DNA of 64,000 nt from UBA5796 sp040752455 (GTDB lineage Bacteria > Chloroflexota > Anaerolineae > Anaerolineales > Villigracilaceae), in contig JBMOMN010000027.1 of the NCBI GenBank assembly GCA_049324115.1, positions 1 through 64,000 on the forward strand, read 5' to 3'. Below, piece by piece: positions 40,521-48,883 of the stretch (the first letter of the stretch is position 1; each line of letters opens with the position of its first letter). The notes under the pieces were generated by a model, which made no database searches, was not told where the DNA came from, and saw only the letters and a list, made by a program, of their open reading frames with translations. A program made the translations under genes and the position numbers.

Positions 40521-41431
40521 TCGGCCTCCTGGTCATGGCCTACGGCGGGCCGGGCAGCCTCGATGAAGTCGAGCCGTACCTCCTGGACGTGCGCGGCCAC
40601 CGCCCGACCTCCCAGGAGATCATTGACGAGGTCCGCGAACGTTACCGCCAGATCGGCGGGCGCTCGCCCATCCTCGAACGGACCCGCGACCAGGCCCAGG
40701 CCCTCGAAGCCGCGTTGAACGCCGGGGGAGGGCGCTTCGAAGCCTTCGTCGGAATGCGCCACTGGCGCCCGTTCATCGGCGATACGCTGGCGGAAATGTC
40801 CGCAGCCGGGATCGAAAAAGCCGTCGGGCTGGTCATGGCTCCGCATTATTCGCGCCTGAGCATCGAAGCCTATTTCGCGAAAGTGGGGGAATCCGGGAGC
40901 GGGGTGGAAATCGCCCCCATCCAACGCTGGAACCTGCTGCCCGGCTATCTCGACGCGCTGGCAGGACGTGTCCGCGCCGCGCTCGAACGTTTCCCTGCCG
41001 AAGCCCGGGCCGGGGTGCCGGTCATCTTCACCGCTCACAGCCTGCCGGAGCGCATCCTGGAGTGGGACGATCCCTATCCCGGCGAGCTGAAAGCCACGGT
41101 GGCGGAACTCGCCCAAAGGCTCGATTCCAATCCCTGCGAGTTCGCCTACCAGTCGGCGGCCATCTCCAGCGATCCCTGGCTCGGCCCGGACGCCGGGGAA
41201 GCCATCCGGCGGTTGGCCTCCGAGGGGCACAAAAATGTCCTGGTCGCCCCGGTCGGATTCGTCAGCGAGCACGTCGAGGTGCTCTACGACGTGGACATCG
41301 TTTACAAGCGCCAGGCGGCCTCGCTCGGGATGCGCCTCGAACGCATCGAAATGCTGAACACCTCCCCGCAAATGATCGGCGGCCTGGCCGGGCTGGTCCG
41401 CAAGGTCGCAAAGGAAAAGAACTGGTTATGA
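40499..41431 (+). CDS. hemH: Ferrochelatase (coproporphyrin type)
   Basis: A 310-residue soluble chelatase inserting Fe2+. The metal-site His is in VMAPHYSRLS; TAHSLPERI and FVSEHVEVLYDVD are the other conserved segments, the latter with the catalytic Glu. No C-terminal membrane tail and no Cys set for a [2Fe-2S] cluster are present. With hemQ in the cluster, coproporphyrin III is the likely substrate (CpfC). The end overlaps hemY by ATGA. Confidence 0.94.
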   Translation: MESAAPVIGLLVMAYGGPGSLDEVEPYLLDVRGHRPTSQEIIDEVRERYRQIGGRSPILERTRDQAQALEAALNAGGGRFEAFVGMRHWRPFIGDTLAEMSAAGIEKAVGLVMAPHYSRLSIEAYFAKVGESGSGVEIAPIQRWNLLPGYLDALAGRVRAALERFPAEARAGVPVIFTAHSLPERILEWDDPYPGELKATVAELAQRLDSNPCEFAYQSAAISSDPWLGPDAGEAIRRLASEGHKNVLVAPVGFVSEHVEVLYDVDIVYKRQAASLGMRLERIEMLNTSPQMIGGLAGLVRKVAKEKNWL

Positions 41432-42867
41432 CCCATCTCGTCATCGTCGGCGGCGGCATCGCCGGACTCTCCGCCGCCTACTACGCAACACGCTTCAAGC
41501 AACACTTCGAGATCACCCTGATCGAAGCGAGCGATCATTGGGGTGGCAAGATCACCACCGACCGCGTCCCCTTCGACGGCGGCGACTTCATCATCGAAGG
41601 CGGCCCCGACACCTTCCTGGCCACCAAACCCTGGGGCGTGGCCCTCTGCAAGGAACTCGGCCTGGCCGACCGCCTGCACGGCACCAACCCGCACCAGAAA
41701 AACACCTACGTCCTGCACCGCAACCGCCTCCAGCCCCTGCCTGACGGCCTGGCGCTGATGATCCCCACCAATATCCCCTCCATCCTGAAATCCCGGCTGG
41801 TCTCCTGGCCCGGCAAACTCCGCATGGGGCTGGACTTCCTGCTCCCGGCCCACAACGGCCATCTCGACGAAAGCCTCGGCAGCTTCGTCTCCCGCCGCCT
41901 GGGCCGCGAAGCCTACGAAAACCTGATCGAACCGCTCATGTCCGGCATCTACGCCGGCGACGGCGACCACCTCTCGCTCCAGTCCACCTTTCCCTACCTG
42001 CACGACCTCGAAGCCAAATACGGCTCGCTGGCTCGCGGCGCCCTCGAAATGCGCAAGAAAATGCCCGCCGCGCCCGGCTCCCGCTCCGCCTTCCTGACCC
42101 CCACCACCGGCCTGGCCGAAGTTGTCGAAAAGCTCGTCGAACATCTCACCGCAAACGACGCGGACTTGCGTCTCAACTCCCCCGTCTTACGGATCACGCG
42201 CCAAGCAACACATTATCAAGTCGAAATGGAAGACGGCTCCAACCTTTACGCTGATTCCGTTATCCTGGCCACCCCAGCCCCCGTCAGCGGGAAACTGCTC
42301 GGATCGTTCGACCCGGAACTTGCCTCCGTTTTACAAAGCATCCCCTACGCCTCGACCGCCACCGTCACCCTGGCCTACCGCCAGGGCGACCTGTCCCGCC
42401 CGCTGGATGGCTACGGCTACGTCATCCCCCGCCGCGAGGGACGCCGCGCCCTGGCCTGCACCTGGACCTCGACCAAGTTCCCGCACCGCGCCCCCGAGGG
42501 CTGCGCCCTGGTCCGGGTCTTCGTCGGCCGCGCCGGGCAGGAATCCGCCATCCCCTGGGATGAACCCGGTTTGTTGGCTTTGGCCCGCGAAGAACTCGCC
42601 CAAACGCTCGGCATCACCGCCGATCCGCTGCTCAGCCGGGTCTTCATCTGGGAAAGCGCCATGCCGCAGTACAACCTCGGCCACCCCGAAAAACTGGCGC
42701 AGATAGACGCCGCCATCGAAAAATACCCCGGCCTGGCTCTGGCGGGCAACGGCTACCGCGGCATCGGCATCCCGGACTGCATCCATTCGGGCGAGTTGGC
42801 GGTGGAGAAAATCATCGCCAGCCTGCCCCAACCCCTTAAAATAAAAGAGCGGATTGCTCCGCTCTAA
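41428..42867 (+). CDS. hemY: Coproporphyrinogen/protoporphyrinogen oxidase
   Basis: A 479-residue FAD enzyme. The dinucleotide fold is VIVGGGIAGLSAAYYATR, followed by EASDHWGGKI and GGPDTFLATKP. The C-terminal FAD motif is LALAGNGYRGIGIPDCIHSG. In HemQ-containing bacteria this oxygen-dependent enzyme acts on coproporphyrinogen III (CgoX). It is translationally coupled to hemH. A hairpin overlaps the stop codon. Confidence 0.94.
   Translation: MTHLVIVGGGIAGLSAAYYATRFKQHFEITLIEASDHWGGKITTDRVPFDGGDFIIEGGPDTFLATKPWGVALCKELGLADRLHGTNPHQKNTYVLHRNRLQPLPDGLALMIPTNIPSILKSRLVSWPGKLRMGLDFLLPAHNGHLDESLGSFVSRRLGREAYENLIEPLMSGIYAGDGDHLSLQSTFPYLHDLEAKYGSLARGALEMRKKMPAAPGSRSAFLTPTTGLAEVVEKLVEHLTANDADLRLNSPVLRITRQATHYQVEMEDGSNLYADSVILATPAPVSGKLLGSFDPELASVLQSIPYASTATVTLAYRQGDLSRPLDGYGYVIPRREGRRALACTWTSTKFPHRAPEGCALVRVFVGRAGQESAIPWDEPGLLALAREELAQTLGITADPLLSRVFIWESAMPQYNLGHPEKLAQIDAAIEKYPGLALAGNGYRGIGIPDCIHSGELAVEKIIASLPQPLKIKERIAPL
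42846..42865 (-). terminator. Hairpin between hemY and the MNT gene
   Basis: AGAGCGGA-TTGC-TCCGCTCT is perfect. On the minus strand it is followed by TTTATTTTAAGG, so it terminates the convergent HEPN-MNT transcript and may slow read-through from hemY. Confidence 0.75.
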
Positions 42868-42881
42868 TTCAGCAACCTGGT

Positions 42882-43247
42882 TCATTGCCTGAACAAAACG
42901 ATCCCATCGGCCTCGACATTCCGGCACATACCAAATTGCATGCTGTTCATTTCTTTCCAGCGTTCTTCACCGATCACCTGGATATTGAAAACAACATTGT
43001 CGTGATTCAATTCAATCCGGGCGGCCATCTTCCAAATGTTATCCCGCAATTCCCAGGTTTCGTGCCTGACAAGAACCAGCATATCTGTATCCGAATCGGC
43101 GGTGAAATCGCCGCGTGCTTTGGACCCGAATAAAATTACCTGGAGAATATCATCCGGGTAGGTTGCCAACAATTTTGCCAGCAGTGTTTGAATAGCGGTT
43201 CGCTCACCCGCAATTATTTTTGAAGGAAGTTGTGTTGTCGTAACCAT
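42882..43247 (-). CDS. MNT-domain minimal nucleotidyltransferase (antitoxin)
   Basis: A 121-residue protein with the MNT signature VILFGSKARGDFTADSDTDMLVLV (GS and D-x-D). In HEPN-MNT modules MNT neutralises the HEPN RNase, in known cases by adenylylating it. Its start overlaps the HEPN gene by 34 bases. Confidence 0.9.
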   Translation of the reverse strand: MVTTTQLPSKIIAGERTAIQTLLAKLLATYPDDILQVILFGSKARGDFTADSDTDMLVLVRHETWELRDNIWKMAARIELNHDNVVFNIQVIGEERWKEMNSMQFGMCRNVEADGIVLFRQ

Positions 43248-43627
43248 GTTTCAATCTCGTCAACAAACCCTTGTGCATCGCGCATACGTTTACCCAACAA
43301 ATCCGGGTCGAACCTGGTCATCATTTCGTAATCTCCAGCCTGCCGTGCGTCGAAGAGCAACTTGTATATGTCGCTGAATTCTACAGGAAATTCGCCGATC
43401 TTGATAAAATGCTGCCGAAATGCGCTGAGCACAGCCGTGTGTTTCGAAAACGACAGCGACTTGGTTTTCAATAATGCGGTAGTGGCATAGAACACGGCAT
43501 AATACATTCTACTGGCGGCAGTACTATAAAAATCACTTTCCAAATTGAACTTTGCCGCTGCCAATGATTCATGCGCGGCTTCGATGTAGAGCTTGATTTC
43601 ATACAGGACATCCGCTTGTTTGCTCAT
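43214..43627 (-). CDS. HEPN-domain protein (toxin of HEPN-MNT module)
   Basis: A 137-residue all-helical protein. The segment ASRMYYAVFYATTALLKTKS, followed by SKHTAVLSAFRQHF, is typical of the UPF0332-type HEPN family, predicted RNases. The ATG at 43627 is favoured because upstream codons are leader-like. The pair is transcribed against the heme genes on both sides. Confidence 0.87.
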   Translation of the reverse strand: MSKQADVLYEIKLYIEAAHESLAAAKFNLESDFYSTAASRMYYAVFYATTALLKTKSLSFSKHTAVLSAFRQHFIKIGEFPVEFSDIYKLLFDARQAGDYEMMTRFDPDLLGKRMRDAQGFVDEIETWLRQHNFLQK

Positions 43628-43679
43628 TTTTTCAAGTATACCGGAATTATTAAACTGAAACAACTATCCCGGAGACCTC

Positions 43680-44963
43680 ATGAACATCCCAAAATCCATC
43701 TCTCTCTTCCAGCAAGCTCAAACCCTCCTCCCCGGCGGGGTGGACTCGCCCGTGCGGGCTTTCAAGGCCGTGGGCGGGCAGCCGCTCTTCATCGAACGGG
43801 GCGAAGGCCCTTATCTCTTCGACGTGGACGGCAACCGTTACATTGACTACGTCCTCTCGTGGGGGCCGCTCATCACCGGCCACGCCCACCCGAAAGTCGT
43901 CGAAGCCGTGCGGCAGGCCGCGCTGAAAGGGACCTCCTACGGCGCGCCCAGCCCGCTCGAAATCGAACTGGCCCGCCGCGTGATGGAGTTCATGCCCAAG
44001 ATCGAGATGATCCGCTTCGTCAATTCGGGCACCGAAGCGACGATGAGCGCGTTGCGCCTGGCGCGGGCCTACACCAAACGGGACAAGATCATCAAGTTCG
44101 AGGGCTGCTACCACGGCCACGCCGACATGCTGCTGGTGCAGGCCGGGTCGGGGGTGGCTACGCTCGGCTTGCCGGATTCGCCCGGGGTCCCGGCGGCTAC
44201 GGCTGCGGATACGCTGGTCGCAGTCTATAACGACCTTGAATCCGTTGCTGCGCTTTTCCGGCAGTATCCCGGCCAGATCGCGGCGATCATCGTCGAGCCG
44301 GTGGCGGGCAACATGGGCGTCGTCCCGCCGGTTACAGGTTTCCTCGAAGGCTTGCGCCAACTTGCCACGCAACACGGCGCGTTGCTTATTTTCGACGAAG
44401 TGATGACCGGGTTCCGCGTCCACCCCGGCGGGGCGCAGGCGCTCTATAACATCCTCCCCGACCTGACCACGCTGGGAAAGGTCATCGGCGGCGGGCTGCC
44501 CGTCGGGGCTTACGGCGGAAAGCGCGGGATCATGGAGCTGGTCGCGCCGTCCGGGCCGATGTACCAGGCCGGGACGCTCTCCGGCAACCCGCTGGCCATG
44601 TCGGCCGGCATCGCCGCGCTGGACCTGCTGAAAACGCCCGGGACCTGGGACAGGCTCGAGCAAGCCTCAGCCGGCCTGATGTCCGGGATAGAAGCGGCGG
44701 CCAAAGCTGCCGGGATTCCGCTTCAGCAGACCCGCGTCGGCACGATGTTCACCAATTTCTTCAGCGAAGTCCCGCCCAAAGACTGGGGCACGGTCGCAAA
44801 GGCGGATAAGGTCCGCTATGGGCAGTTCTTTCGGGCGATGCTGGAGGGCGGCATTTACCTGGCTCCCTCGGCGTTCGAGGCCGGGTTCATGTCCACCGCC
44901 CACACCGACGAGGACATCGCTGCGACGGTCGAAGCGGCGGAAAAGGCGTTCAGGGCGTGGTAA
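43680..44963 (+). CDS. hemL: Glutamate-1-semialdehyde 2,1-aminomutase
   Basis: A 427-residue PLP enzyme forming 5-aminolevulinate from the HemA product. Motifs are LLPGGVDSPVRAFKAVGG, FVNSGTEATMSALRLAR, YHGHAD, IFDEVMTGFRV and the PLP lysine in LGKVIGGGLPVGAYGG. CGGAGA precedes the ATG. It lies 53 bases from the divergent HEPN gene, so it needs its own promoter. Confidence 0.97.
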   Translation: MNIPKSISLFQQAQTLLPGGVDSPVRAFKAVGGQPLFIERGEGPYLFDVDGNRYIDYVLSWGPLITGHAHPKVVEAVRQAALKGTSYGAPSPLEIELARRVMEFMPKIEMIRFVNSGTEATMSALRLARAYTKRDKIIKFEGCYHGHADMLLVQAGSGVATLGLPDSPGVPAATAADTLVAVYNDLESVAALFRQYPGQIAAIIVEPVAGNMGVVPPVTGFLEGLRQLATQHGALLIFDEVMTGFRVHPGGAQALYNILPDLTTLGKVIGGGLPVGAYGGKRGIMELVAPSGPMYQAGTLSGNPLAMSAGIAALDLLKTPGTWDRLEQASAGLMSGIEAAAKAAGIPLQQTRVGTMFTNFFSEVPPKDWGTVAKADKVRYGQFFRAMLEGGIYLAPSAFEAGFMSTAHTDEDIAATVEAAEKAFRAW

Positions 44964-45023
44964 ATGGTGAGGGGAGGCAGCACCGCGAAGAGTAGAGAAT
45001 GCAGCGTTTGCGTGACTCGCGTT

Positions 45024-45132
45024 GGATAAGGCTCCTGTCGAAGATTCCGCGGGCGGGTACGTGGCCGCCATCCGAGCCGCACTGATCGCCTGGGAGCGGA
45101 TGTTCGTCTTTCTCAAGGAAAAGCTGGGCTGA
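45024..45132 (+). pseudogene. 3' remnant of a dienelactone-hydrolase-like gene
   Basis: A frame reads LALDKAPVEDSAGG, then YVAAIRAALIAWERMF and VFLKEKLG to a stop at 45130-45132. The WERxxxFLKExL ending matches the C-terminus of dienelactone hydrolase family proteins. An in-frame TGA and no start mark it as debris. The rest of 44964-45290 shows no gene. Confidence 0.45.
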
Positions 45133-45290
45133 ACGGCCTGTTCAAGTAAATCAAAAGCGACCTTGCGAAATTCGCAGGGTTGCTTTTGACTTTTTATGAT
45201 GATCACTCGGGTTGGTGAAGAGTTGTAACCAGATCAGGTAAAGGAGCGCCAACTTTATCAAATGTTAATCACACATGGGCACTCGCGTAA

Positions 45291-45953
45291 TTACAGTGAG
45301 TGTGTAGGTATTTCCTGATTTGGATTTTTGACTTTGTCAGTGATTTGCGCTTGGTTGGCAATGTCATAAATATATGCCGCCACATTTTCGTGTTTGAGTG
45401 CAAATTTTTTTGTTGCCGCTAAATACAACAGTGCAAAGACTTTAAAAAAAGCATATCCCAGCAAAACGCCTGTTGCATTAAAAATAGCGTCGTTGATGTC
45501 AATCGTGCGATAAGGATACCCTAAAATTATGGAGAAAATTAATTGGGCTGTCTCAAGACCAACCCCTAGCGCGAAAGCCAAAAAGGTAATTTTCTTTGTT
45601 TTTACCCTCGCAATGAAGTTCAACCCAAATCCAAAAGGCATCGTCAGGATGATATTGTTAACTATGCCCAAAAAACTTGCAGGGGTTAGCCCATATTTAC
45701 CAAAATAAAAAGGTACAAGATTTATCTGTGACATTAATGGCTCCTCTCTCATTACGTCTACATAAAACCCATTTATTTCTACTGGGAAAAATACCTTATC
45801 TATCGCAAAAAGAACATATGCCCCAAATATTGAGAGAAAAAACAAGAATAATACATTGTGTGTTCTGCGCCATAAAACAGCTAACGTGACAATTGATAAC
45901 AATATCGCTATTGGCCAAAGTGAAGTTCCTGTGTCGTTATATAGTATCTCCAT
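45291..45953 (-). CDS. VanZ-like membrane protein
   Basis: A 220-residue protein with about five helices and the VanZ-family pattern: INLVPFYFGKYGL, NNIILTMPFGFGLNFI and a TIDINDAIFNATGVLLGYAFF segment. VanZ-like proteins modify cell-envelope properties, and some members raise resistance to glycopeptides. The gene is much more AT-rich than its surroundings, suggesting recent transfer. GAGGAG precedes the ATG. Confidence 0.85.
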   Translation of the reverse strand: MEILYNDTGTSLWPIAILLSIVTLAVLWRRTHNVLFLFFLSIFGAYVLFAIDKVFFPVEINGFYVDVMREEPLMSQINLVPFYFGKYGLTPASFLGIVNNIILTMPFGFGLNFIARVKTKKITFLAFALGVGLETAQLIFSIILGYPYRTIDINDAIFNATGVLLGYAFFKVFALLYLAATKKFALKHENVAAYIYDIANQAQITDKVKNPNQEIPTHSL

Positions 45954-46031
45954 TTACTTGTCTCCTCTTTTTGAAAAAATACTTTGAGGTCTTGAGCTTT
46001 TTACCCAAAACCTCAAGATTCGTTATATCAA

Positions 46032-46487
46032 TTACTTTGTCATAAGGCTACCAGAGCCTGTTACTTCACGATCGTCAGCGGCTGCCCTCCAAATTTTCAA
46101 ATAGTATTTACCCGCGGGTATTGAACCACAGGCTTTACTAAAACTTTTTGTTTGGTTCCACAGTAGCGGTACAGCAATTGGTCCTGCTTTGCATACTATT
46201 TTATTATTGCTCCATTTTCTCACCTCAAAATACCAAGGCTTCGCTGTTGGTGGATTCCCATATACTGCTGTTGTCTTTATCGTTCCGCTTATAGTCAAAG
46301 CCCCAGCGGTCATCTGATGGTAAACCCCATTCGTTTTTCCATTTATCACACGACCGTCGTAGTATGCTAAAAAATACCAGCTACTACTATTTGCAAGTGC
46401 GGGTGTTGCCATAATAAACAAGGCGATAAACAAGAATAGACCAGTAATGGCCTTGTTCCTTATGCTTGAAATTTTAGATGGTTTCAT
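46032..46487 (-). CDS. Small secreted protein of unknown function
   Basis: A 151-residue protein with a clear signal peptide (AITGLFLFIALFIMATPALA, cleavage near residue 33). The secreted domain is beta-rich, with two Cys (VCKAGP and KACGS) and Trp/Tyr-rich strands (SWYFLAYYDGR, WYFEVRKWSN). GGAGA precedes the ATG. It is AT-rich like the VanZ-like gene 78 bases downstream, so they may form one acquired unit. No family recognised. Confidence 0.75.
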   Translation of the reverse strand: MKPSKISSIRNKAITGLFLFIALFIMATPALANSSSWYFLAYYDGRVINGKTNGVYHQMTAGALTISGTIKTTAVYGNPPTAKPWYFEVRKWSNNKIVCKAGPIAVPLLWNQTKSFSKACGSIPAGKYYLKIWRAAADDREVTGSGSLMTK

Positions 46488-46580
46488 CTTTTTATCTCCA
46501 TTTTTTGTATGGTCAAATTGCTGTATTTTACCTTACTGTTTTTAGTTGAATCCAGTCTTCTTACTTTTGATGTCTGTAAT

Positions 46581-46670
46581 TCAAGATGTTATGTCATTTC
46601 GCCTCCTTGCAGATAAAATGCCTGACATGAAGACAAGCAGCAGGCTGAGAATTTCAGGCTTGCCTAGCAA
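46581..46670 (-). CDS. Possible membrane-tail fragment
   Basis: A frame from a TTG reads LGKPEILSLLLVFMSGILSA, then RRRNDITS and stop. A PE-helix-Arg-cluster ending resembles C-terminal sorting tails (PEP-CTERM-like). It has no start with a ribosome site and may be the last part of a lost secreted protein. Confidence 0.2.
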   Translation of the reverse strand: MLGKPEILSLLLVFMSGILSARRRNDITS

Positions 46671-46780
46671 ATTAACAATCTTGTTTCCATTCTCCTTGGT
46701 TTGATGGATTTTATTTTAGCGCGCTGCGATAATCATACTCACTGGAAAGCACACCGTCTACTGTGGAAATCCACAGGTGC

Positions 46781-47071
46781 TCACTCCTCCAATAACCCCA
46801 ACCTGACCGCCTTGACCGCCGCCTCGGTGCGGGATGAGACCTCCAGTTTCTTCAACACATTCCCCACGTGAAACTCGACCGTCCTTTCGGCGATCTCCAA
46901 CCGGCAGGCGATTTGCTTGTTGCTCATACCGTCTATGAGCAGGCTCAACAATTGAAGTTCTTGCGGGCTGAGGGGCGTTTCCACGAGTTTCCCTCCTGGG
47001 TACTGGCGTTCGGATTGTGCCGGGATTATACCCCCCCGATATTTTGTAAATGAAATTCGGCGCGCAGGCAT
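46781..47071 (-). CDS. LuxR-type HTH regulator (DNA-binding domain only)
   Basis: A 96-residue protein with the GerE/LuxR motif LSPQELQLLSLLIDGMSNKQ, then ERTVEFHVGNVLKKLEVSSR and TEAAVKAVRLGLLEE. No receiver domain is present. The family can act alone at this size. Its start lies 46 bases from lpd on the other strand, so it could control lpd. The ATG at 47071 is chosen over a TTG at 47089. Confidence 0.85.
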   Translation of the reverse strand: MPARRISFTKYRGGIIPAQSERQYPGGKLVETPLSPQELQLLSLLIDGMSNKQIACRLEIAERTVEFHVGNVLKKLEVSSRTEAAVKAVRLGLLEE

Positions 47072-47117
47072 AGTACAATTGTCCTGCAAGAAACCTTTAC
47101 TTCAAACGGAGAAACTC

Positions 47118-48518
47118 ATGACCGAAACCTATGATGTCATCGTGATCGGCGCGGGACCGGGCGGCTACGTGGCTGCCATCCGCGCCGCCCAACTGGGACA
47201 GAAGACCGCTATCGTGGACAAGCAGTGGCTCGGCGGTGTGTGCCTCAACGTCGGCTGCATCCCCTCCAAGTCCTTGCTCAAGAACGCCGAAGTGGCCCAC
47301 ACTTTACGTGAGCGCGGCAAAGAATTCGGCTTCTCGTTCGATAACCTGAACCTCGACTTCAGCGTCGCCTTCAAACGCTCCCGCCAGGTCTCGGACCGGC
47401 TGGTCAAGGGCGTCGGATTCTTGATGAAGAAGAACAAGATCGACGTCCACATGGGCACAGCGAAACTCACCGGACCTGGGGCTGTCACCGTTACCGGCGC
47501 GGACGGCGCGGCGACGGCGCTCTCCGCCAAAAACATCATCGTCGCCACCGGCGCCAGCGCGGCCGTCCCCGGCGCGTGGAAGGTGGACGGCGAGAAAGTC
47601 GTCACCTATCTCGAAGCCATCCTGCAGGACAAGCTGCCCAAGTCGGCGGTCATCATCGGGGCGGGCGCCATCGGCGTGGAATTCGCCACCGTCTGGAACT
47701 CCTACGGCGCGGACGTGACCATCGTCGAGATGTTGCCGCGTATCGTCCCGCTCGAAGACGAGGAAGTCTCCGCCGAATTGGAAAAAGCTTTCAAGAAGAA
47801 CGGGATCAAGGCCCTCACCGGGCACAAGGTCGAGGCGGTGGAAACAACCCCATCGGGAGTCCGGGTCACGGTATCCTCGAACGGGGAGACAAAGACCCTC
47901 GAAGCGGAGCAGGCTCTGGTGGCGATCGGCTTCCGTCCCAACTCCAAAGGCTTGGGGCTGGAAGAAGTCGGCGTCAAGATCAGCGAGCGCGGCTTCATCG
48001 AAATCGACGAGCGCATGGCGACCAACGTCCCCGGCATCTGGGCCATCGGCGATGTGACCGGCAAACTGATGCTGGCCCACGTCGGCTCGGCCATGGGGAT
48101 CGTCTGCGCCGAGCACATCGCCGGTCACGAGACCGTCAGCCTGGATTACGAGATGATGCCCCGCGCCACGTACTGCCAGCCGCAGGTCGCCTCGTTCGGG
48201 CTGACCGAGGCCCAGGCCAGGGAGCGCGGCTACCAGGTCAAGACCGGCAGGTTCCCCTTCCAGGCCAACGGCAAAGCGCTGGGACTGGGCGATTATGCCG
48301 GCTGGGTCAAACTGGTGGTGGACGAGAAATACGGCGAACTCCTGGGCGCGCACCTGATCGGCCCCGAAGTGACCGAACTGTTGCCCGAACTGACCCTGGC
48401 CCGCATGATGGAACTGACCCCGGCTGAGATCGCCCGCAATGTCCACGCCCACCCGACGTTGAGCGAGGTGCTGATGGAGGCGGCCCACGTGGCCGAGGGA
48501 GCGGCGATCCACATTTAG
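47118..48518 (+). CDS. lpd: Dihydrolipoyl dehydrogenase
   Basis: A 466-residue flavoprotein disulfide reductase (E3). The FAD fold is VIVIGAGPGGYVAAIRAAQLG, the redox disulfide is in GGVCLNVGCIPSKSLL, the NAD fold is IIGAGAIGVEFATVW, and the C-terminal active-site His-Glu is in HAHPTLSEVLMEAAH. It serves 2-oxoacid dehydrogenase or glycine cleavage complexes, whose genes are not in the window. CGGAG precedes the ATG at 47118. Confidence 0.96.
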   Translation: MTETYDVIVIGAGPGGYVAAIRAAQLGQKTAIVDKQWLGGVCLNVGCIPSKSLLKNAEVAHTLRERGKEFGFSFDNLNLDFSVAFKRSRQVSDRLVKGVGFLMKKNKIDVHMGTAKLTGPGAVTVTGADGAATALSAKNIIVATGASAAVPGAWKVDGEKVVTYLEAILQDKLPKSAVIIGAGAIGVEFATVWNSYGADVTIVEMLPRIVPLEDEEVSAELEKAFKKNGIKALTGHKVEAVETTPSGVRVTVSSNGETKTLEAEQALVAIGFRPNSKGLGLEEVGVKISERGFIEIDERMATNVPGIWAIGDVTGKLMLAHVGSAMGIVCAEHIAGHETVSLDYEMMPRATYCQPQVASFGLTEAQARERGYQVKTGRFPFQANGKALGLGDYAGWVKLVVDEKYGELLGAHLIGPEVTELLPELTLARMMELTPAEIARNVHAHPTLSEVLMEAAHVAEGAAIHI

Positions 48519-48531
48519 CTGCCAGACGCGA

Positions 48532-48618
48532 ATGCGTCGCACCAGGTTCGACGGAAGGGGCCATCGCTTGAACCAATCCCGTTAAACCGAGGTTGACCGC
48601 CGGTCAGGTGCGACGCAT
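48532..48618. repeat. GGTGCGACGCA-family MITE-like element
   Basis: ATGCGTCGCACC (48532-48543) is perfectly inverted as GGTGCGACGCAT (48607-48618). The 87-bp size and the ends match the element at 5741-5831, though the interior differs. It lies just after lpd. Confidence 0.8.
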
Positions 48619-48643
48619 CCTCCACCTGGCGAAAGGGGCGAGT

Positions 48644-48859
48644 ATGTTGAATCCCTATCCCTGCGTCGTCTGGCCCCTGGCGCTCCTTGGGGCATTCGGG
48701 GCCTTTTGGATGTGGAGGAAACGTCGGGAGCGCAAAGGCGCGTGGATCATGCCGGTGGTCTTCTTCGCCGGGGTTTTGCTCGTCCTGTGGTCGGTGGTCT
48801 GGTTGGAATTTGGAAGGTTTTGGCTGGACAGGCTGTTCGCCATTTATATTCCCCAGTAA
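48644..48859 (+). CDS. Small two-helix membrane protein
   Basis: A 71-residue protein with helices at about 9-24 (WPLALLGAFGAFWMW) and 35-55 (PVVFFAGVLLVLWSVVW) joined by a basic loop RKRRERKGAW. AAGGGG precedes the ATG. It is 24 bases upstream of the B3/B4 gene and probably cotranscribed. No family recognised. Confidence 0.65.
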   Translation: MLNPYPCVVWPLALLGAFGAFWMWRKRRERKGAWIMPVVFFAGVLLVLWSVVWLEFGRFWLDRLFAIYIPQ

Positions 48860-48883
48860 CCGGATTCCGATTTGGAGGTGGAG

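Noticed and set aside
45024..45132. In-frame TGA in the dienelactone-hydrolase-like remnant as another selenocysteine
   Set aside because: No Cys is expected at that point, no hairpin follows and the gene lacks its 5' part; decay explains it.
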